Source: Amblyornis subalaris
Lineage: Eukaryota; Chordata; Aves; Passeriformes; Ptilonorhynchidae
Length of the DNA stretch: 64,000 bases
Direction of reading: 5' to 3'
NCBI GenBank assembly: GCA_018881555.1
Contig: JACAXG010000055.1
Coordinates: 1,550,001 to 1,614,000, forward strand
Position 1 is the first letter of the stretch; each line of letters begins with the position of its first letter. Under the pieces are notes generated by a model, which worked only from the letters and a program-made list of their open reading frames with translations, was not told the DNA's origin and did no database searches. This document shows positions 1-14,300 of this stretch, one piece after another. Made by a program: the position numbers and the translations under genes.

Positions 1-3000
1 TATACAAGGGATTCTATACTAAAGAGAACNATCTGGATTCTCAGCTTATGAAAATCCTAAACCCCTGAAGTACTGCAAGCTTCCCAGCTTCCAAATTATC
101 TTCTAAAAGTTCCTGTATTTTTGTATCTGGAAAAACCCCAGATTCCCTTGCAGTTCTGGGTGATCTCTTCCATTCTCTGCCTGACTCCTGTCACAAAGCA
201 TTGGGCCTCAAGTTCCATCTCTTCCTCTCCTCTCTGAGCTTGTATATTGCCATTTTTCTTTACATTAAAAGAGGAGGAATACAAAGAAAATCAAAGCAAT
301 TTAACAGAAGTAATTTGGGAACTCTTGCCTCTAGACATTTTTGAAAAATGAACAAGTTAGAGAATAAGTTGTTTGCCTGAATTAGTAAAGATAAGAGAGG
401 AAAGGGGGGGATGTAAGTCATGCACTAATTTAACACACACTAAGGACAGGAGAATTCGCTCCACTTGGATTTCTCTCCTCTGTTCTGAATGGGGGAGGGG
501 GACATAGGGAGNGAGACAGAGAGCGAGTGCATTTGCACAAATGTTTACATGCCCCCTTTACCAGCAGTGATGCTCATCAGTAATCTCCACTAAATCCTCC
601 TACTGAAAATCATGGTTTTCCCTTATTGACCTGATTTTCCTGACCCAGAGTTATGTGCAATCAGCAAAACTAATTTCTTATCTGGTACAGACTTAACATT
701 AAGCATTACAATTAGCTAAAGGAGAAAATTAGCATTAAACTAGATATAACATGGTTATAGGCCCACAATACCAGTCAAAATTCATTAAGTTATTCACCAA
801 TTACTGTTCAATGAAATCACTCTACCCTTTGGTCCACTGGTAAACAGAGCTCCATGCGTACACAGACAGTTCCCTTAGATGTATCCATAAAACTGATGAT
901 ACAGGAATTGCTGCACAAGCCAGCAACCCAAAAGTTGATTAAACAACTTCCTCCTACACAGCTCAACAGAACTACTACAATGTTCCCCATTACATTTGAA
1001 GTTAAATGTCATTCCTTCACTCTTAAATGAGAGCTTATAGTGAAGAAATGAGAAGTTATTTGCCAAAATCATTCTTTGCCTTATTAATATTGAAGGATAT
1101 CTGTCCTCAGAAATTGAGATGCCCAAACAGCATTCTAATGTAATTATTTCCCTTTAAATAAGGAAATAGATGCCAATAGGTAACAATTATTCCATTTTAC
1201 TGACATTTTTAATATTATTATTTCACACATTCTGCTTTGCAAATAATGTTTTTGTTTGTTTCTACACAGCAGAAACATTGGGATATGTACACATTCAGAA
1301 GGTCTCTGTTTGGCAGTAGCTTTTTCTAAAACTCTTGTGAATCTTGGGCTACTGCATAATGCTTTCTTTGGGCATGTCCTGCAACAGTTCTGCTCCAGAG
1401 ACACTTCTCCCCCCAGAGGCAAAAAATTATCTGAAGATAAGGACTACTAATACTGTTAAAACCAACAGGAGACAGTAAAACCAGCTTGATTTAAAATACC
1501 AGGAAACTAACAGAAAGCTCATGAAAGAGGACATTGAGACAGAAAAGAGTCAGTGAACCAAAGAAAGCCAGACCATTCAAGTAACAGAAGTAAGCTTTCC
1601 TCTATTGGACCTTTAAATAAACACGTCCATTTGTAAGATCCCACTGTGTGATAAAAAAAAAAGCAAGCTTTGTCATGACTCAGCCTTGAAGTGTCTCTTC
1701 AGATACAACTGCTACTGATTATCTTGGAATGCCACTACCTTGGCACTTCCTCATTTACAAACGGATATGGAATTTCCTTGGGTGATCAAGGCAGCTTTTT
1801 CATACACTTTTATTACCACACAGCCTGAGCAGCTGATGCAGTGCCCTAGTGCCAGTGGCTTCTCAGGTGTCAGGTAAACCATGAATTAGGCAATAACAAC
1901 TTTTTAAAATTATTTGTCATAGTAAATTACACACAATTTGTCAAAAGTACTATAATTTGTCAAAAAAAAAAAAAGCCATCCCACAGCTTTCCACCAAAAA
2001 TGTATACATGAAAAAAGCCATCTATTGCTTATTCTGCAACACATTATAAATTTTTAGAATGTTTTAAAATCTAAGCCATTCTACCCCTAACAGAAAAGAG
2101 CTATATTATTAAAACTGGACACAACGGGTTCAGATTTAAATGAAACTTGGCTAGAGTTCAAAAGAAAAAAAGCCTTAAGTAATCCACGGTTATTCTATGC
2201 AGCGTACTGTAGGGTGTTTCAAATAAAAGAGAGTGATACCAAGGTCATGGAATGCAGCTGCTATGATCAACCAAAAATAGATACCAAGCTCTACATCCTC
2301 CCTCATAATTAAAATAGGAAAATTAAACTCAACATAAGCAGGCTGAAGCTAGACAACCACATTATTCTACTTTAGCATTAAATCACTGCCATCCACGTGA
2401 AAGAAAGGCTGCAGTCCAGTGAGTGAAGCTGTCACAAAACTGTACTACAGATAATTTATATAAAAGTATAACAAATTAACAAAAATAACCAACTGGTGAA
2501 TTCATCTTGTAGAATTTACTTACCAAGGCTTTTTGTTTTTTTAATTGTGGCACACAAATTAGAGACAGCTAACTAAGAAGGAACATCAATCAATGAGTTT
2601 TATCTTAGCTTTGCAGGAGATGCAAAGAGATTGTTTGCAGGTCTTGAAACACAGTAACACATAACCCTGGAAATGTATTTACTGTCATTAGACTGAAATC
2701 CAAGGATAATCTGATGAGAAATTAAACTGCTACAGTATTTCACCTTTTCTCTTTCAGACAGCAGCACATAGCTCTTCATTACATTGCATGCAAAAAAGCT
2801 GTTACATCATTCTTTGCTTTTTGTAAGTTTACGTCTCAGTTTATGCTTTGATTTCCAACTGCATTTGAACTCGAAATTAAAGAACTTTTTGTAACCAAGT
2901 CTGACTAAAATAAACCACCTCTTTTTCCAAATACTTTAGAATCAACTACTAAACACAAAAATATTTCAAGGACTAATACTTGTAGGTATTAAGATGCTCC

Positions 3001-5978
3001 CTCTGAATTCTGAAGCATCAGTCATGTAAAATCAAGTACAGTCCTAAATTGTAAATTTACAACTTAGAATTTTTGCAGTCTTATATCTAACAAAATTAAA
3101 CCTTACTTATGCCCTCTTCCCGCCTTAACCTGAAAATAGTTAAACATGTCTAACAAAGAACACTTTCCATCCTCTCAAGTCCTCCAAAGAAAGGTGACTT
3201 TCACAAGAAGTGAACAACTGCAAAGCCAAGCAATTTCTAGGATAAGGTGCTGATGTATGCACTAATGAGTTGTTCTTGTTTACCTCTGTAATAATCAAGG
3301 ACTAATACTAGAATTTTATGTTGACATCAAATGGAGAGAGATATTAAGCTAAATGACTACACTCACATATTGTACAGCAAGTTTAATTACATTAAAGCAT
3401 TACAAGGTGATAAAAGATTGGAAAGCAATACAATTTCAAGACCTCTGCAAAACAAGTACAGCTAGATGCTTCATGGTCAGCTAAGGAAATAAAATACCAA
3501 TTTAGTATCGATTTAATATCAATAGCCTACAGATACTTTTAATTCCAAGAACAAAAAACCATAAAAGCAGCCTAGAAAGTAATACTCCCTCCCCAGTACA
3601 TGCCCAGGCCAATGCAAGTACTAAAAGGATTAATTATACCTCTCTGAGTAAGCTTCCTATCTTGAACAGTAAAAGTCTTTAGTGACATCTCATCCTTAGC
3701 ACACACATAAGAGTTTACGTGATATTAGCTACACTTTCAGAGGAAGAGATCTTCAGGTTTAAAGAAGGTACAGAGATGATTTCATGATAATGTCACAAAC
3801 AAAACAAGAGAGAGGTGAGAAAGCCCCTTCACAGAAAAAGTCTGTCATGTCCTGACTTGTTAGCCAGTGAAAAGGGCTGGAGAGAATATGTCACCATCTC
3901 ATCCAGCAGACATGGGGCTGTCAGAAAACAAATAACAGGCATCATAAACTTTACTGTCTAAGCAAACATGGCTTGGTCTGGTAACAGTATGGAAAACAAG
4001 ACCCTGAGGCCAAAAAATAAAAACCAGCTTTTCTCCTGCTCAGTCAGGATCATCTCAGGCAAGTTCACCTTAAACCAAGCTGGCCCACAGTACTCTACAT
4101 GATCAGTCCCTATAGCCCTTTTTGCTTTAGAAAATAAAGCAATTGTTAAACCTTGCCTTAAGAAAATGCAGCTTGCTTTACTAAATACACATTCTAAAGC
4201 CAACAACAGAACAGAATATAAAGAATTTTAAAGCCCTATTTCTTCTCAAAAATAGTAGCTTTAGCAACTTGCTTGCAATGTCTTCAGAGACAGTGCATGT
4301 AAAACTCAAGTACACATTTGGCTGGCAACCTATAAATATTTCCTTCTGCATATGGGGATTAAATTAGAATGTTTCAATGATTCTGCTCTCCCATCCTCCC
4401 CAGGAAAAGGATGTTAACCTATGCCAAAACATCCACAATACACAAAACCTGGCTCTATGTCCTGACTGAATCAGGCTGTAGATTTGTAAAATTACCTCCC
4501 ACATCAAGAAAAAAACATGCTTATTAGTGGGTATTTTGAGCAGATGTGACTAATAGCAAATAAAGTCTTTCCTCAGAAGCATCTTCCATGAGGGGTGTAA
4601 TTAATTGTTTTTCAAAAATAATCTCCATTTTAGAAAGACAACAGCTTTGCTAAAAGCTTCCATTTATTCACCTCTAAGGAACTAATCTGCCTGCCAGTGC
4701 TGGCAGATGGGAAACTATGAGTTTATGGAAATAGGCCCAAAAAAGACCAGGCTTTAAGGAGAGATTAAAAGATTTTAACTTAATGCAGCAAGTAAAGAAC
4801 AATGCAATGCAGATAAGGCAGATGTGCTAAAACATGAGTTACATGCAAATGTTATTATTACATGAATATATAAAAAAGATAAAAACTAAGATTATTTCAA
4901 GGAACACTAGTAAGGAAATTACCTATTGGACAGAAATCATATTTCTAAGATCAGTGATAAAGTTTCAAGAGTTTGGAACTCATCATGAACACAGGTTGAC
5001 TAACTCCTCTGTCATCACCTTAGTCTACATCATTGAATACAATCACATTACCGTCAAGCCAAATAAGGTAAAAAATATATTGCCTGCATAGCACCAACCA
5101 TGTCATTTGTTTGTAAAAAGCTCCAACTCACTTTTGTCTCTTTCTTTATTTTAAAGCAACTAAACTTTCCTTATGATTAAATGTTATGCAAGAATATTAA
5201 CTGGGTGGTGGTTTCTTATGTCATTCTACAACTTTAGGAAACCCAAATGCTCACCTTATGTCTATTTAACTACAGGCAATGTAGCACAGGCAAGATCACC
5301 TTCAAAGGCCTCTAGAAGCCTTCCACAAACTAACGAGGGGACTTGGACACCTAGTTCAGGACAGTTGCTTCTTTAGCTGTCTTAACACTTAGGTTGGGTA
5401 CCCATTTTAGGCTGACGAATCTGTTGGTTCACATTTACTTTTGGCTTTTGTAAAGCTGAGTCTATGCATTTCAAGAGCTAGACAGGATTTTCTTTTTCCT
5501 CTGCTGAATGAAAGGATTGGTGAGAACAATTCCTCTTCTCAATAATAACAACATTTGGTTGTCATACTCTAGTCAAAAGCGGGACTTGTCTGAGATTTTC
5601 TGGAATAAATGAGTATGTTTCATCATGGTTTTATCTCCAAAAATGAGACTTCAGTCATTATTTGAGTCTATTTTAAGTTTGTTTTGCTACTATCACCTAG
5701 CAGAATTAAAACACAAGTAGATCTAACATATCTGACTAGTACAGGTGTATGCTGGTCTAATCACAGGTAGTCATTGCAAGACTGGTATGTTCAAACACAG
5801 ACTTCATAAAGATATTAAAGCTTATATTTAGAGTCAATTACAAGGCTTCTATCTGCATTATGTATATTTCTATTTATAAATAGAACATATGCATCTTAAG
5901 TCTTTACAGTATCAGTAGCTTTATTCTACTTTTTATTGATCTTTCAGCTTAAAATAGTATACTAACACAGTTAACTAC
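1..5978 (-). other. PTPN12 intron 12 (partial)
   Basis: About 6 kb of AT-rich intron running off the left edge. Short open frames occur on both strands, but none resembles any part of the PTP-PEST tail. The large tail exon expected next must therefore lie outside the window. No repeat family was recognised here. Confidence 0.85.
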
Positions 5979-6064
5979 CTGCGGGTCCGTGGAGGCTTTG
6001 GTGGAGGAGAATCCTGTTTTTCAGCATCTGAAGAACTGACAGCATTCTCTGTATTATTTTCATC
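5979..6064 (-). CDS. PTPN12: PTPN12 exon 12, residues 314-341 plus two bases (proline-rich SH3 ligand)
   Basis: 86 bases. Acceptor AACCAG, donor GTAGTT after AG of codon 342 (phase 2). It encodes an acidic, polar linker followed by Q-D-S-P-P-P-K-P-P-R-T-R. The PPPKPPR motif (residues 333-339) is the known ligand for the SH3 domain of p130Cas/Hef1. Pro337, essential for that contact in the mammalian enzyme, is present at the same number. The exon length is not a multiple of three, so skipping it would shift the frame. The donor is weaker than most others in the gene at positions +4 to +6. Confidence 0.96.
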
Positions 6065-6336
6065 CTGGTTAAAAGAAAAATGGTATTTTTACTCATGGCT
6101 GTGAAGCTGTTACAATATTTAAACACAACATCCAAAGATCTTTAATGATACTTGGCAATAATATATAANGATATGACCTATTTTTAGCTATTGTATAGAG
6201 ATCACTTTCAAAATTCTATTCTAAAGGCAAAAAATTATTTTATATCTTGTGTATCCAACTTGTACAAAAGATATATTTTATATATGCATGTATTTATAAA
6301 TCCACACACACTTATCTGTATATACATGTAAAATAT

Positions 6337-6842
6337 TGTTGTGGGTTAACCCTGGTAGGCAGCTATTCAGCTACTACAGCAGGCACAAAGCCACTCACAC
6401 AATCATTTCTTCACCCCACTCCTGGAGGGGAAAGAGGAACAGCAAGAAAACTCGTGGGTCAAAACAAAATTGTTTAGTAGGCAAAGTGGGAGAAGAGAAA
6501 AAGAAATCAAACAAGCAGTGCAAAAGCAACCACTAACAACCTCCCACAGGTGGGCCTTTGCCAGTTCCTGAGTCAACCCTCACTGAACCCCATCTTGTTC
6601 CTCTTTATTGCTGAGCATGATGTTACAGGGTGTTATGGAACATCTCCTTGGTTATGGGAACTGCCTGGTTGTGTCCCCCCCACTGGGGGGGCAGACTGAG
6701 AAGCACAGGCACCACTGACTGTGCAAACACTGTTCAACAATAGCTGCAAACAAGTGTCAGCACTTTTTTCACCACAGGTCTAAAACACAGCACCTCAAGA
6801 GTGGCTATGAACACTATTGAACTACAACCCAGCCACTCAGCA
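6337..6842 (-). mobile_element. Solo LTR of an avian endogenous retrovirus, about 506 bp
   Basis: Read on the plus strand, the element starts TGTTGTGGGTTAACCC and ends CTCAGCA, so on the minus strand it runs TG...CA. It is flanked by the direct repeat AAAATAT (6330-6336 and 6843-6849). The A-run blurs the exact target-site length. Internal landmarks match the common avian LTR in reverse complement: ACTCGTGGGT near 6450, the CATGATGTTACA...GGAACAT segment near 6617-6652, and a CCCCCCC-ACT-GGGGGGG hairpin at 6675-6691. The usual ATTAAA signal position reads ACTAAA, so its poly(A) signal looks decayed. No internal retroviral coding sequence accompanies it. Orientation is the same as PTPN12. Confidence 0.85.
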
Positions 6843-7692
6843 AAAATATGTAAAAAAACCCATATATGTATAAAAATCAAAACAGAACATGCAAGAGTCT
6901 AAAGCTGATGTACCAGTTCCAAGTATGTGCCACAGCCAAAGATCAAACAAACTCAAGGAGGACCTTAGTGCTATCTTAAGTTTAATGCTTATTTTACCTA
7001 AAGGCTTGTCTTGCAGGAGTTCTCTCTTGAAAAGCAATTTTTAAAAAGTACAACAAATATCCCAAATCAGTGTAATACATTTCAAAGCACAATACCATGT
7101 TGATGCAATAGGGTCTGCTATCTGCCAGCCTACCAGATTGACCTTCTTCAGTCTTACAAAACTGCTTCAACTGTGATAGCTGCGTTTGGATTTGGTGAGC
7201 AATTTTTGCTTTGGGAGATAAATTATAAGTTGCCTCAACAGTTAACTAACCTCACTTAAATCTAGATTTACTAGTTATATGTTTTTAATTTCCATTATTT
7301 GTCTTAAAAGTTACCACAACACTGTTGGCTACTGTGAAGAGTCTATTATCAAATTCTATTCCTCAGTGTACTACGTGGAGCTTTACCTGTGAAGAAAAAA
7401 ATTAAATTTTTTGATCTTTCTTATTGTTTCTCCCTAACTGCCCCCATTAACTTGCTGTCAAATACAATATTGCACAAGTACTCCAGCAGAAATACTCTAT
7501 TGTTCCTTAATAAATGAATTGTGCTAGCCCTTTCAGGGAAATTGCACAGGGAGTTCATTGTCCTGCTGACCACTAGCTGTAACTATCAGGGGGGTTTTTT
7601 TGGAGTAAGATGCAATTAGCAGATAAAAGCCACTCACATTTACATGAACACAACTGAAGCTCCCACTGCAGTTAATCAGGGTTAGTCGGTTT

Positions 7693-8300
7693 TCATAGAA
7701 TCATAGAATTGTTTGTGTTGCAAGGGACCTCCAAAGGCCATTTAGTCCACACACCCCTGCAATGAGCAGGGACATCTTTAAAAAGACCAAGTTACTCGGA
7801 GCCCTGTCCAACCTGGCCTTGAAAGCTGCAGGATGGGGCATGTACAGCCTGTCTGGGCAACCTGTTCCAGTATTTCATCACTCTCATCATAAAACATATC
7901 TTCTTCTCATCTAGTTTGAATGTACCCTCTTTTAATTTAAAACCATTACCCTTAGTCCTACTGCAACAAACCCTGCTAAAAAGTCTGTCTCCATCTTTCT
8001 CATAAGCCCCTTTAAATACTGCAAGGTCACAATAAGGTCTTCCTGGAGCCTTCTTTTCTCCAGGCTGAACAACCACAACTCTCTCAGTCTGTCTTCACAG
8101 GAGACATGTTAATTCCTCTGCTCATCTTTGTGTCCCCTTCTCTGGACTCTCTCCAACAGGTCCATGTCCTTCCTTTGCTGGGGACCCCAGAGCTGGATGC
8201 AGTACCCAAGGAGAGATCTCACATGCATGAAGCAGAGGGGCAGAATCATCTCCCTTAACCTGCTGCCCCATAGTGCTCTGGATGCAGCTAATAACTGGGA
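7693..8300 (-). mobile_element. CR1 LINE 3' fragment, about 600 bp
   Basis: The plus strand opens with TCATAGAATCATAGAAT, the reverse complement of the CR1 3'-terminal octamer repeats. The minus strand translates in broken frames to the CR1 reverse-transcriptase C-terminus. One frame (8076-7792) has G-A-Y-E-K-D-G-D-R-L-F-S-R, G-N-G-F-K-L-K-E-G and Y-W-N-R-L-P-R. A second frame (around 8230-8109) has Y-C-I-Q-L-W-G-P-Q and D-M-D-L-L-E-R-V-Q-R-R. The shift between frames shows it is an inactive, 5'-truncated copy. The left (5') boundary near 8290-8300 is approximate. Confidence 0.93.
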
Positions 8301-11300
8301 AAAAATAAGAATGTGGGTTGATTTTTTTAAAAGTAGTATGTCTGCAGTGGTTTGCATCCTGGACATCCATGGGGCACGAACATCCAACCCCTCTACCAGC
8401 CTCCTCTCAAATTGTAAAAAAAGCAATTTCCAAGTTTTTGACATCAGGTAATGGGTGACCATACAGATAATTTTGCCTTTAACATACATAAAAATTAATT
8501 TTATTGCCTCATTCAGGCAGAGGACCATTCTGAAGGTTGGTGCCAAAGATGCTGAGGCTCACAGCATTCAACACTAAACTGTTTCCTGCTCAATGTTTGT
8601 GTCATGTTCCTCCCCACTTCCCCAAGCTGTGCAATGCAAACTCTGAATCTCCCCATATGTATTTGTTACTATGGATAGCACTAAATGCATTGGTAGTGTA
8701 CTAAAAAGGCCCCCCTCAATCATAGGTACTACCAACCAAAGCTAGAAACTAATGCATCCTAAACAATTGCATCCTGAGAACAGAGCAGGCTGTTTGCCTT
8801 GCTTCAGCATCACAGCACATCCAAGTTTCATAAGGCAGAAAGATATTAGAAAGANTGAGACTCCACAAGAGTTCCTCCCCCTCACCACCAACTTCTCTAT
8901 TCTCCAACAGATCAGACAAGTCTCCCAGTTCAGTTCCACCAGCACAGAACTTTTGAGGAACAGGTTTCTTATGTATGCACTCAGTTTTCTAAAGCGTATT
9001 GGCAAGGGAAAGGGTGTGCCTGTTGGCTCTAGACACTTGTCCAGAAAACAAACCAGCAGCTGCATCCCTGTCCTTCCATGTTTGTAAAGTGAAGTGTTTG
9101 TGAACAGAATGTTTCCTGAGATATGCTTTTCTCACAGGCAGAAGAAAAAGCTTATTAAAGAAGCTAACATATGTCAAAGCTTTTTAAAACTCCATGTATA
9201 CAGTAAGAAGCTGCTTCTAGTTGAGACAGGCAGAAGTAGCTGAAAAGGCACCGCCATTTTTGCTAATGGTAATAAAATGTATGGATATACCTTACAAAAA
9301 CGTATATAAACTCAAATGTCCAAGGCACATACACAAGTACAGAGTTTACAAAAATAATGCCTTGAAAAAAAAATTAAACCCCAAGCAGCAAAACTCAACA
9401 AAAAAAAATGCACACACAAAATGATACTTCTAAGTTTAACCCCAGAAAAGTCAGTGGTTACCCCAACTTTGTACACTGGAAAGGCTTCAGGCAGACAGGT
9501 GTTCAAAAGTTTTCAGTTGTGCATCAGATTAAACTCCAGATCCATGCACTGTTTTAACTACATTGAATGAGGAGCAAGAATAATTACAGGAATTATTATC
9601 ACCAAAAAAAGAGGTACTTCGCTACTTTCCTTAATTAGCTCCATGGATTGATGTTTTTGTGAAGGCTTAGTTTACTTTTAGAGAAGTCATTCCCTGTTAC
9701 TTGTTCTCAGTTCTGTGTTACAAGAAATAGGGAATAACCAATATTTTGAGTACCCTTGAGTGGTACCAACTCACAGATTTCTCTGTCGTATACCAAAAAA
9801 AGCAAATAGGCAAACATGCAGAAAATCTAACACNAGAGAAGAGGAAGCTCAAGTCTGAAAGTGAATATAGGGTATCTCACTGGGATGACCGCATCTGTTG
9901 AGAGGAGCAGATGGTGGTATTAAGAAAAAGCCTTCCACAGTCTTCCTAATCACTGCTTATCGACATCAGTCAACACTCTCTTGCTTCTCTAGACAGATGT
10001 TGTATTCTTGGGCAGAACACAATTTTTAAAAGTATCNGCTTAGACAAACCAGGACAACACATGAAGCTCACAGAGGTCATCGTACAGAATAATTTTTTAC
10101 AAACGGATTAACAAATGTGCAANTCACTAAGGGTTCAGTGTAGCACCCTGCTTTCTTACAGAACACAACTATCCTACCACAGCAGGCTTCTCACTGCAAC
10201 ACGGGTAAACAAAAGAACAGGCTTTTTCCCCAACCTTTGTGTCTATGCATCAAACGCTCAACCGTTCAGGAGTTCCCTTGGAGTTTCTCCCCTGAGGGAG
10301 TAGCTACTCAGATCAAGTGAAAATGCTCATAGTTAGGAATACCTAGGTATTCTGTTAAATTGCACATATGTGTGCGTATCTACCTGTACAAAGGACTACA
10401 TTAACAAATGAAAAGACCATAACCTCAAATACAAGTGTAGATTACCTCTAGTCTGCTACAATACAGAGTAACTTATGTTCCTGTAGTAATGTAGAGAAAC
10501 AAGGAATCCTCCTGGCAGATGCAGTGTCTGAATCCAACCTGCTAAGGTAACCCNAACTGTGCTATCACCTCCCAAGGGAGGGTCTTTTCCCCACCTGCTT
10601 CCTCCACTGGCTGAATCACCACAGAGAGCTGTCACTAACTTCAAGCAAATAGAGGATCATAGTCTTAGACTGAGATTTCACANACATTGCCTACAATTCA
10701 AAACCTTTTGTCCAGGAATTGCAATGTATAATTTTCTTTTGGAACTCACAGTGGAAATATTTAATGTCATTCAGAAGCTTTCTGTACTGGCAAATTTACT
10801 GCAAAGACTCCTCCAGAAGTAATCTCATGTTTTCCCTTAGAAGGAATTGAGGCATTCCTTTTGCCCTTATCATAAAGCAGCATGGGAATCACTAAGCATC
10901 AGTAGATAAAAAGAGAAATACTTCAGACTGAAATGATACACCCAAGTGACTCAGATTAAATAAAACATTCCAAGCGCAGGCAACAAGATAAATGTCTCTG
11001 AAGAAACATATAATTTTTTAGAATGTTATGATGACAAAAAATATCCTTCAAAGCTGCCAAACAGCAAAGAGAATATGAACAGCAAAGTCTTTTCACTTAC
11101 AGTTTCTAAACCACTAACATTTCAAATAACATTCTTCTTACAGCAGCTGATTCCTCCATGACTTCTAAAAGTGCAGCAACCACAGCAACAGAACTGTCAC
11201 TTTTACAGCGTGAAATGCAAGAGACACTGGAGAGTACTAACACTGCCAGATTTTGGAGAAAGTGTTTATTAAAGAAGCTTCTACTCATGGATAAAGGCAA

Positions 11301-14300
11301 AACAAGGACTTGCAGTACTGTAACATGCTTGGTACTGTCAAGAGACAAAATTCAACAAGAAATACTTTTGAAGAGATAGTGAACTTGGTTGTTTGTCTTT
11401 TAACCAATTTTCTTTTTCTGACTTCCAAACAGAACATCCAACCTCATGAAATTCCNAATGATTCAGACTTTCCAAGACAGCTATGGTTCACTTCAGCTCA
11501 TNAAGAACCTTCTCAAAGAACTCATAAAATATTTTACTGATACAAATCTGAATGATATCTTATCAGATGATCAAGACTAATCAGCTCACATATGTTTCAA
11601 AGTTTCCAAACACAACATCAAATGTGATATTTTCACAGAAATGCTAACAAAACCAATGATGGTGAGAAGCACAGTTATTGACTTGACATGACAATACGAT
11701 CAAGAATTTCAGTGGGAAGGAGGCCGAGTCCAACACTGTTCCAATTTAATTATTTAGTAACTTAAAAGTACTNAGGGGAGGCAGGGGAGAGAGGAAGGGG
11801 GAAATAGTTCTGATTATCACATTTAGCNTCTGAATTCTTATCACAGAGAAATCACACCTGAGCAGCAATTATTCACCCTGAAATTTGGCTGTTGTGGGGG
11901 ACTGTTGAAAGTATTGCTATCTGAGCAAAGCTTTACTTANTTAATTTCATTTACATACTTAGTATTATTTGTAGTTCTACACATTCATCATATGCATAAT
12001 TATATGGTAAGAATAAACATTTACTACATTAAAGCACATCATGTATGCATTTTCTACATGGTTTCGAACNTTTCCATCAAATCCCAATGGAAATTCTAAC
12101 CCTATCATAAGTCTGTTTTCAAGCACTGCATGCCTTGCTGTTGACTTTTTACAGTATTGTTTCCAGCAGGGCAAAGCTGGCAAGTTCANAGGAACACACG
12201 TTCAGGATTGTGTCTCAGCTACTTCCCCATGAATACTGCCACTCGCTGCCAATCAGATTAACTTTTTACTGNGATGTTACTGGCAAGCCCTGCCTACAAA
12301 GCCTCTGTAACTCAATCCCTTTAAAACACCGCTTGAAATGAGAACAGCAATTGGAAAACAAAACCATGAAACCAACACTACAGAACACTCCAACTCTTCA
12401 GAGTATTATCAAAATAGAATAAATAACACATTTCCTCTTCAGCATAGTAGCATCTCCTACTCCACTAACAGCAATATATCCAAAGTAGGCACATTAATTT
12501 TATTTGGAATTGTTTTCGCTGGACATAATTAAAACCCTTCACGTGTTCAAGACTCNACAGTCGCTGTAGCACCTGCAGGTAGAGTAACACCTGTGAAGGA
12601 ACCTTAAAATATTACATTGCATTTAATAAAGTTACTTGAAAACTTCCTGCCTCAGAATTAGTTTTTTAANGAAGATACATCCCAGAATGCTTGTTTGCTT
12701 TTTAAAAGAAAACAAACTAGAAAATTTCTAGGGAATATCAGACATTATATACAACAGATGCTACATAACACCCTTGGAGGAAAAAAGGGAGCTTTTTCAG
12801 AATAATAAAAACACTGTCTCAAGACAGCTTCAAAGTTTTGATAATCAGATTAAAACGTCAAGAAAACATTTAACTGGATATGAGACGTTTCCCTTAGAAA
12901 ACCAAAACAGAAGCAAAGCCTATAGCAGTTCATTCCTTGAAAGCAAATTTTCTAACAAATGGACAGTAGCAAATTTAAGTATGANATTTTCAGATACAGA
13001 AACTCTTCACCTATGAGACTTTTTTCCCCCTCAACCTTCCTAGAGAAATATTCAAGTAACAATAGGAAGAAGTATCACTTCCCAAGGCAAAAAGGGCTGT
13101 GCCTACTCACACAAAGATTTATTTTGCCCTGCTTCCAGCAGNGACCAAAAGGGAACTTCCAGGGAAGAATAAGGTCAGAGCAGGCAATTAGGGATCCTTC
13201 CCTAAGATGTTTTCCAACAGATTGCAACTCTGGAATTTCATAGGTCAGAGGTTAGCAAAATTCATGAAAGACNATTCCAAGATGCTGAGATATTCACCTC
13301 AAAGATACAGGCTTTCAGCTGCAAGGAGCTCTGCAGTTTCATGTTGTGTTTTTTATACAAATGTCGCTTTTTTATTAAGTCTTCCAGGTCTCATTGGTAT
13401 CTCCCTCAAAAACAGTTAATAGGAATCAGCTTTCCATTGTTACAGCCTCTACTGCATCTAACCTCAGCCATTTCTTCTCCAGCTCAATCTGGCTGTCCTT
13501 TAGATGGAGCCTTCTAACACCTTTGATCCTTGTCCAGTTTTTCATGTTTGAATTCTGTAACATACTTTTGAGATAAGCAGACTTGACCTGCAGGCACTAT
13601 TCAAGTTGCAAGGTACCCTCACAAGGACATTACATTCTCTGCTCTTATTAGTTTCCAGGTAACTGCTAAAATTTGACTTCCTTTACAGCTCATTTATAAA
13701 CCAAGANCATATCCAAGTAAAACTCAAAACTCACACTCCATCACTACCTTTTCATAGCTGGGATTTCTTCCTGTCTCACCCCTACGGACATTACCTATCC
13801 ATCACCTATTTGGTCTTGTTTTATTACTCAGTCAGCAAATCTCGCAGGCTGTGCTACAACAACGCTTGCCTTTGTTGCAGACATAGTATCAGCATATTGT
13901 GCCACTGCCTTACTCATGTTCTGGAACACATAAGTAATTCAGTAGATACAGTAATAGGAATAAGTAAATAAGAGACATTTTTGATTCTATACAAGATCAC
14001 AGACACAGGTCAGATTTAAGTCAAATAACCAGAAGAAACAGTAGACTGATCTACCTATTATTTTATGACCAAAACTCAAGTAGTTAGAAATCACTTCTGG
14101 ACAAANCTAATAAATCTGCACATTCCAAACTGTGTCATGTTCATTCCTCAGGGAAAAAAAAAAAATCAAAATCACAGATCTGCTTAATCAAATCTGTAAC
14201 AAATAAAAGCAGCCTGCCCTATCCATATTGTATTTAGTCAACAGGCTCCTTGTCATGACTAAAGACCTTTTAAGTACTGCATGAACTGATATAAATTCTT

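Noticed and set aside
1..5978. PTP-PEST tail exons searched for on the minus strand
   Set aside because: No frame gives the Pro/Ser/Thr-rich tail or the C-terminal homology segment. The exons are therefore taken to lie outside the window.
8109..8546. A 145-codon minus-strand open frame
   Set aside because: Its C-terminal part is CR1 reverse-transcriptase remnant and the N-terminal part is unrelated intron sequence. It is a chance join inside a dead LINE fragment.
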